12,483 bases of DNA from Actinomycetota bacterium (GTDB lineage: Bacteria; Actinomycetota; Thermoleophilia; UBA2241). Location: positions 1 through 12,483 of the forward strand of contig JAAYBE010000049.1 in the NCBI GenBank assembly GCA_012719015.1, given 5' to 3'. A model generated the notes under the pieces. The model was not told where the DNA came from, made no database searches, and worked only from the letters and a program-made list of their open reading frames with translations. Within the stretch, counting starts at the first letter, position 1; each line of letters starts with the position of its first letter. Position numbers and translations under genes: made by a program. Shown piece by piece: positions 8,231-12,483 of the stretch.

Positions 8231-9133
8231 TCAGGCCGAGAGGCTCGCCGGCAGCTCGCGCTCGCCGGACACGCCGGTGAAGACGGTGACCCGGTTGCGG
8301 CCGCGCCGCTTGCTCTCGTAGAGCGCGGCGTCGGCGGCCTCGATCAGCTCCGCCTCGCCGGACGCCGCCGACGGGTACATGGCCACCCCGGCCGAGATCG
8401 TGACGGCGGCTCGCTCGCCGCCGCGCACGTCGACCGCCACCGTCTCCACCGCGCGCCGCAGGCGCTCCGCCAGCTCGTATCCGTGCGTCTCGTCGCCGCG
8501 GATGAGCACGGCGAACTCCTCACCGCCGTAGCGCGCGGCGATGTCGGCCTCGCGCACCAGCGCGCGGATGGTGCCGCCGAGACGGCGCAGGAGCTCGTTG
8601 CCCGCCTCGTGTCCGTAACGGTCGTTGAACTGCTTGAAGTGGTCGAGGTCGAGCATGAGCAGGGAGAGTTCGCCGCCGTAGCGGTCGACCTTGGTCACCT
8701 CGTTGTGCAGGTAGTCGACGAAGGTGCCGTAGTTGTAGAGGCCCGTGAGACGGTCGGTGAGGGTGCTCGCGGCCAGCTCGCGTCGCTCGTCGCGATGCCG
8801 CCGTTGGACACGGCCGAGGACGAGTCCGGCGATGAAGAACAGGGCCGTGCCGAGGAGTGCCTGACGCACGGCCTCCGGCGTCGCCGGCGCCGCGAAGCTG
8901 TGGTACAGCACGAGGAGGTTGCCGAGCCACACCGTCACGACGAGGCTGCCGAGCTCGAAGAAGAACAGGGCGCCCAGCAGGAGCGGGAACAGGAAGAGCG
9001 GCCAGACGTACCCCGGTCCCGTGAGGACGACGAGGGCGGAGCCCGCCAGAAGCGCCGCGGCCAGCGCCACGCCGCGGCGCAGCGCGATGCGCCGGTCTGC
9101 TCCTGGGCCCGGGACACGGGTGGCCTGGGTCAA
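8231..9133 (-). CDS. Membrane-bound diguanylate cyclase (GGDEF)
   Basis: The enzyme condenses two GTP into the second messenger c-di-GMP. Of its 300 residues, the first about 110 form roughly four membrane helices (about 22-38, 43-60, 62-78 and 91-107) with very short loops and no recognised sensor domain. A short linker leads to the GGDEF domain (about 120-288). It has 'LTDRLTGLYNYGTF' (125-138), 'LDLDHFKQFNDRYGH' (161-175) and the active-site GGEEF (203-207). Five residues upstream lies READ (194-197), which fits the RxxD inhibitory site for product feedback. All key residues appear intact; one departure is Asn in 'GHEAGNELL' where Asp is usual. The TTG start is supported by GAGGGAG on the minus strand (9144-9138). 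It runs opposite to, and ends 22 bases from, the degenerate GGDEF-EAL gene. Confidence 0.92.
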   Translation of the reverse strand: MTQATRVPGPGADRRIALRRGVALAAALLAGSALVVLTGPGYVWPLFLFPLLLGALFFFELGSLVVTVWLGNLLVLYHSFAAPATPEAVRQALLGTALFFIAGLVLGRVQRRHRDERRELAASTLTDRLTGLYNYGTFVDYLHNEVTKVDRYGGELSLLMLDLDHFKQFNDRYGHEAGNELLRRLGGTIRALVREADIAARYGGEEFAVLIRGDETHGYELAERLRRAVETVAVDVRGGERAAVTISAGVAMYPSAASGEAELIEAADAALYESKRRGRNRVTVFTGVSGERELPASLSA

Positions 9134-9137
9134 GCGG

Positions 9138-9144
9138 CTCCCTC
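9138..9144 (-). promoter_or_regulatory. Ribosome binding site of the TTG-started cyclase gene
   Basis: Read on the minus strand, GAGGGAG precedes the TTG start at 9133 by four bases and supports this unusual start codon. Confidence 0.55.
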
Positions 9145-9245
9145 TCAGCCTCGACTTGCCACTCCTACGACGGTGGCGGCGCCAATCCTCCGCGCCGCGC
9201 CCCCGGGGCGCCGCGGCCGGGCTGGGGACGGGGGCGGCGTTCGGC

Positions 9246-9251
9246 TACAAT
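9246..9251 (+). promoter_or_regulatory. -10 box of a probable leaderless surE promoter
   Basis: TACAAT differs by one base from TATAAT and ends six bases before the surE GTG at 9258, so the mRNA would begin at or near the start codon. There is no purine-rich ribosome binding site in the six bases between. It lies in the 124-bp divergent gap shared with the cyclase gene. No clear -35 hexamer is seen. Confidence 0.6.
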
Positions 9252-9257
9252 CGCCGC

Positions 9258-10049
9258 GTGGCCCTGCAAATCCTCCTCACCAACGACGACGGCATCGACG
9301 CCGCGGGCATCGCCGTGATGCGCCGCGCCCTGGACGGGCTCGGTGAGGTCACGACGATCGCGCCGGAGAGCGACAACAGCGGCGTGGCGCGGGGCATCAC
9401 CACGACCCGTCCGCTCTCGCTCAGGCGGCGCGTCTTCGGTGACGGTCACGAGGGCATGGCCTGCGACGGGACGCCGTCGGACTGTGCGCGCATCGCGCTG
9501 CTGGGGCTGCGCTGCCCGGTCCCCGACCTGGTCGTCTCCGGGGTCAACGCCGGCGGCAACATGGGCGCCGACGTCACGTACTCCGGCACGGTCGGCGCCG
9601 CCTTCGAGGCCGCGCTGCGCGGCCGCCCCGCGATCGCCTTCTCCATCGCGGAGCTCGAGCCGCGCTGGCTGGACGAGACCGAGCCGGTCCTGCGCGCGCT
9701 GACGGGACACGTGATCGAGCGCGGCCTGCCGCGCCACACGGTGCTCAACGTCAATCTGCCCGACCGGCCCCCGGACGCCGTCACCGGCGTCCGCGCCGCG
9801 CGGCTCGGCGGCGCCAGCGCCTACGACTACGTGCTCCTCGCCGAGGATGCCGCGGGCCCGGCCGGGGAGCACTACCTCCCCTGCGAGCACCCGGCGCCGG
9901 AGGAGTGGGCCGAGAGCGACTTCGAGGTGGTCGCCTCCGGCGCGGTGGCGGTCACGCCGCTGCGCTACGGCCTGCACGGCTTCGTGGACACCGGAGCGCT
10001 GGCGGACGTGGCCGCCTGGGATCTCGACCTGGGGCGGCTCCTTGTCTGA
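9258..10049 (+). CDS. surE: SurE, 5'/3'-nucleotidase
   Basis: SurE is a divalent-metal phosphatase that removes phosphate from nucleoside 5'- and 3'-monophosphates and is tied to survival in stationary phase and stress. The 263-residue protein starts at a GTG giving 'MALQILLTNDDGIDAAGI', the family N-terminus. The metal ligands are Asp10 and Asp11 (NDDG), Ser41 in 'APESDNSG' and Asn97 in 'SGVNAGGN' (94-101). 'YSGTVGAAFEAAL' (108-120) and 'VLNVNLP' (162-168) are also typical, as is the C-terminal 'VTPLRYGLH'. The reading frame is open further upstream, but the conserved start and the -10 box just before it argue for 9258. Its last eight bases overlap the HAD gene, so it leads an operon that continues into ligA. 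Confidence 0.96.
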   Translation: MALQILLTNDDGIDAAGIAVMRRALDGLGEVTTIAPESDNSGVARGITTTRPLSLRRRVFGDGHEGMACDGTPSDCARIALLGLRCPVPDLVVSGVNAGGNMGADVTYSGTVGAAFEAALRGRPAIAFSIAELEPRWLDETEPVLRALTGHVIERGLPRHTVLNVNLPDRPPDAVTGVRAARLGGASAYDYVLLAEDAAGPAGEHYLPCEHPAPEEWAESDFEVVASGAVAVTPLRYGLHGFVDTGALADVAAWDLDLGRLLV

Positions 10050-10785
10050 CTCCCGGGGAGGCGCCGCCGCACGGGCGGGCGCCGCGGCGACCGGCTTCGA
10101 CCCGGTCGTGTTCGACCTCGACGGGACCGTGGTCGACACGGTCGAGCTCATCGTCGAGTCGTTCCGCCACGCCACCCGCGCCGTGCTGGGACGGACGCTG
10201 CCCGACGACGTGATCCTCGCCGGCGTCGGCCGGCCGCTCATGGTGCAGATGCGCGGGCTCAGCGCCTCCCACGCGCAGGAGCTCTTCGACACCTACCGCG
10301 AGTACAACCACAGACGCCACGACGAGCTCGTGAAGGGGTACGACGGTATGGCGGGGCTGCTGGAGGGTCTGCGCGCGGCCGGCAAGCGGCTCGGCATCGT
10401 GACGAGCAAGAGCGCCGACACCACCCGGATGGCGTTCCGGGCGGTCGACCTCGAGGAGCACTTCGACGTGGTGGTCACGGCGGGCGACACGGACGAGCAC
10501 AAGCCGTCGCCGACGCCGCTCCGACTGTGTCTGGAGCGCCTCGGTGCGGTCCCCGAGGGCTCACTCTACGTCGGCGACAGCCCGGTGGACGTGGAGGCGG
10601 GACGGGCGGCGGGGATGGCCACCGCGGCCGTCGCCTGGGGGGTCTTCGGCCGCGAGGCGCTGCTGGCCGCCGGGCCGGACTTCTGGGTGGAGGAGCCCGG
10701 GGAGCTGCTCGACCTCTGCCTGCGCGGCGACGGCCGTCGCGCGACCGGGGCGTCGGGGGACGATCGATCCGGGAGTGGACCGTGA
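10042..10785 (+). CDS. HAD-superfamily phosphatase (Gph/PpaX type)
   Basis: The protein is a HAD hydrolase with a C1-type helical cap, like phosphoglycolate phosphatase or the pyrophosphatase PpaX. In a 247-residue reading, motif I is 'VFDLDGTVVDT' (Asp25 nucleophile, Asp27 acid), motif II is 'IVTSKS' (Thr121/Ser122), motif III Lys154 is in 'EHKPSPTPL', and motif IV is 'YVGDSPVD' (176-183). All catalytic residues are present. The cap spans about 35-100. The exact substrate cannot be read from sequence. The start is uncertain: TTG 10042 overlaps the end of surE by eight bases and follows GGGGCGG, while GTG 10108 would begin just before FDLDG but has no ribosome binding site. The C-terminal 18 residues are low-complexity. 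The stop shares GTGA with the ligA start. Confidence 0.9.
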   Translation: MSDSRGGAAARAGAAATGFDPVVFDLDGTVVDTVELIVESFRHATRAVLGRTLPDDVILAGVGRPLMVQMRGLSASHAQELFDTYREYNHRRHDELVKGYDGMAGLLEGLRAAGKRLGIVTSKSADTTRMAFRAVDLEEHFDVVVTAGDTDEHKPSPTPLRLCLERLGAVPEGSLYVGDSPVDVEAGRAAGMATAAVAWGVFGREALLAAGPDFWVEEPGELLDLCLRGDGRRATGASGDDRSGSGP

Positions 10786-12483
10786 ACGAGGCCGCGGCCG
10801 CCGAGAGGGCGCGGGAGCTGCGCCGGATCATCAACCGGCACGCGTACCTCTACTACGTGCTGGACGCGCCCGAGATCGACGACGCCGTCTACGACCTCCT
10901 CTACCGCGAGCTCGAGACGCTCGAGGAGGAGTATCCGGGGCTGCGCACGCCCGACTCGCCCACCCAGCGGGTCGGGGCGGCGCCGCTCGAGGGGTTCGCC
11001 CAGGTCCGCCACCTCGAGCCGATGCTCTCGCTGGCGAACGCGCGCAGCGAGGACGAGCTGCTCGCCTGGGACCAACGCAACCGGCGCCTCCTCGAGTCCC
11101 GAGGGATCGACGAGACGCGGCTGCGCTTCGTGGTGGAGCCCAAGATCGACGGCCTCGCCATCTCGCTCGTCTACCGGGACGGCGTGCTCACCGTCGGCGC
11201 CACGCGCGGCGACGGGGAGGTGGGGGAGGACGTCACCACCAACCTGCGGACCATCGGGTCGGTCCCTCTGCGCCTGCTGCTCGACGAGCCGCCGCCCGTG
11301 GTCGAGGTGCGGGGCGAGGTGTACCTGCCGCTGGCCGCCTTCGCGCGCCTCAACGAGCAACGGCTGGCGGAGGGTCTGCCGGCGTTCGTCAATCCGCGCA
11401 ACTCCGCCGCCGGGTCCATCCGCCAGCTCGATCCCAGGGTGGCGGCGGCCAGGCCGCTCGCCGTGTGGTGTTACGCGATCGGGTACTCGGAGGGCCTGGA
11501 GTTGCAGGACCACCACAGCGCCCTGGAGTGGCTGCGCGCCGCCGGGTTCAGGGTCAACCCCGACATCGTCACCGTCGAGGGCGTGGAGGCGGCGGCCGCG
11601 ACCTGCCGCGCCTGGGAGGAGCGGCGCGCCGGGCTCGACTTCGACATCGACGGCGCCGTGGTCAAGGTCGACTCCTTCGCCCTCCAGCGGACCCTCGGGA
11701 GCGTCGCGCACGACCCGCGCTGGGCGATCGCCTACAAGTTCGCGCCGACCACGGTGACCACACGGCTGCACAGCATCGAGGTCAACGTGGGGAGGACGGG
11801 CGTGCTCACGCCGTTCGCCGTGCTCGAACCCGCCTTCGTCGGCGGCGTGACGGTGGAGCGCGCCACGCTGCACAACGAGGACGACATCCGGCGCAAGGAC
11901 ATCCGGCCTGGCGACGACGTGATCCTGCAGCGTGCGGGCGACGTGATCCCCCAGGTCGTCGGCCCCGTGACCACGGGGGAGACGGAGGTCGACGGGCGGC
12001 GCGTGAGCCGCGCGGAGCGGCACGCCGCACTCCCGGAGTGGTCGATGCCGCGCACCTGCCCCGCCTGCGGCGTGGAGACGGTGCGGGAGACGGGCGAGGT
12101 GGCCGTGCGCTGCCCCAACCGCTCCTGCCCTGCCCAGCTCGTGGAGAGCATCAAGCACTTCGTCGGGCGGGAGGCGATGGACATCGAGGGCATCGGCGAG
12201 GAGACGGTGGCCCTGCTGCACGACCAGGGCCTCATCGAGAACGTGGCAGACCTCTACGCACTCCGGCGCGAGCACTTCGTGCGGGTCGAGGGCGGCAGGG
12301 TGGTCGCGCTGCCCGGCTTCGGCGGCAAGACGCGCAAAGGCGCGGACGGGGAGCCCGAGATCGTCGAGGCGAAGCGGGCCGACAAGGTCCTCGCCGCGAT
12401 CGAGGCGTCGAAGCGGCGCCCGTTCGCGGCGGTGCTGTACGCGCTCGGCATCCGTCACGTCGGCGCGGTGACCGCGCAGGCGC
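10782..12483 (+). CDS. ligA: LigA, NAD-dependent DNA ligase (3' truncated by window edge)
   Basis: LigA seals 3'-OH/5'-phosphate nicks in replication and repair, using NAD and releasing NMN and AMP. The first 567 residues are in the window with no stop codon. The Ia domain has 'YYVLDAPEIDDAVYDLL' (24-40) for NAD binding. The adenylation domain has the AMP-accepting Lys121 in 'EPKIDGLAI' and 'TRGDGEVGEDVT' (141-152), 'VRGEVYLP' and 'FDIDGAVVKV' (287-296). The OB fold has 'VGRTGVLTPFAVLEP' and 'RAGDVIPQV'. The zinc finger has Cys426, Cys429, Cys444 and Cys449. The helix-hairpin-helix region begins at about 465. That region has about 20 residues more than E. coli LigA. The rest, with the BRCT domain, should lie beyond the edge. 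GTG 10782 overlaps the HAD stop by four bases, with GGGAG at 10771-10775. Confidence 0.97.
   Translation, partial: MNEAAAAERARELRRIINRHAYLYYVLDAPEIDDAVYDLLYRELETLEEEYPGLRTPDSPTQRVGAAPLEGFAQVRHLEPMLSLANARSEDELLAWDQRNRRLLESRGIDETRLRFVVEPKIDGLAISLVYRDGVLTVGATRGDGEVGEDVTTNLRTIGSVPLRLLLDEPPPVVEVRGEVYLPLAAFARLNEQRLAEGLPAFVNPRNSAAGSIRQLDPRVAAARPLAVWCYAIGYSEGLELQDHHSALEWLRAAGFRVNPDIVTVEGVEAAAATCRAWEERRAGLDFDIDGAVVKVDSFALQRTLGSVAHDPRWAIAYKFAPTTVTTRLHSIEVNVGRTGVLTPFAVLEPAFVGGVTVERATLHNEDDIRRKDIRPGDDVILQRAGDVIPQVVGPVTTGETEVDGRRVSRAERHAALPEWSMPRTCPACGVETVRETGEVAVRCPNRSCPAQLVESIKHFVGREAMDIEGIGEETVALLHDQGLIENVADLYALRREHFVRVEGGRVVALPGFGGKTRKGADGEPEIVEAKRADKVLAAIEASKRRPFAAVLYALGIRHVGAVTAQA

Noticed and set aside
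8919..9257. Upstream extension of surE to position 8919
   Set aside because: It would overlap the divergent cyclase gene, precede the -10 box and add residues unlike any SurE; the GTG at 9258 gives the conserved N-terminus.
10566..12458. Minus-strand open frame of 630 codons opposite ligA
   Set aside because: It is antisense to a clear LigA with all catalytic motifs; its composition (His/Arg/Asp/Val repeats) is typical of a high-GC shadow frame.

Overview
The window is very GC-rich (roughly 70 percent by eye), gene-dense bacterial chromosome and most likely comes from an actinobacterium. The main evidence is a MerR-type HspR repressor at the end of a grpE-dnaJ chaperone cluster, frequent GTG and TTG starts, and possible leaderless promoters. 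A deep-branching class such as Thermoleophilia would fit, but no single marker proves it. There are no insertion sequences, CRISPR arrays, tRNA or rRNA genes, and no clear sign of horizontal transfer. Most of the region is housekeeping.

Positions 1-5197 form a plus-strand protein-quality-control block: the 3' part of an Hsp20 small heat-shock gene, a 121-bp spacer with three consecutive hairpins, then grpE, dnaJ, an hspR-like repressor and a Clp/Hsp100 ATPase. Together these make a hold, refold and unfold chaperone pathway with its own likely regulator. dnaK is not in the window and may lie upstream. The Clp ATPase has the short UVR-containing middle domain of ClpC but seems to lack the G-F tripeptide loop that ClpC uses to dock on ClpP.

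Positions 5207-6488 hold a small YtxH-like membrane protein behind a possible leaderless promoter, a conserved-looking small protein of unknown function with a strong ribosome binding site, and a metallo-beta-lactamase-fold hydrolase. Positions 6523-8208 hold an FmdB-type zinc-ribbon protein and a protein that reads as a tandem GGDEF-EAL with almost all catalytic residues lost. Convergent to it on the minus strand (8231-9133) is an intact-looking membrane diguanylate cyclase with GGEEF and an RxxD inhibitory site. The two may be an enzyme and effector pair in c-di-GMP signalling, but that is inference.

Positions 9246-12483 hold a tightly packed plus-strand operon: surE from a possible leaderless promoter, an overlapping HAD phosphatase, and ligA (NAD-dependent DNA ligase), which overlaps the HAD gene by four bases and runs off the right edge. 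I did not find an obvious new multi-gene system. The points most worth following up are the ClpC-like ATPase without a ClpP loop, the degenerate GGDEF-EAL protein beside an active cyclase, and the repeated promoter-to-start spacing.
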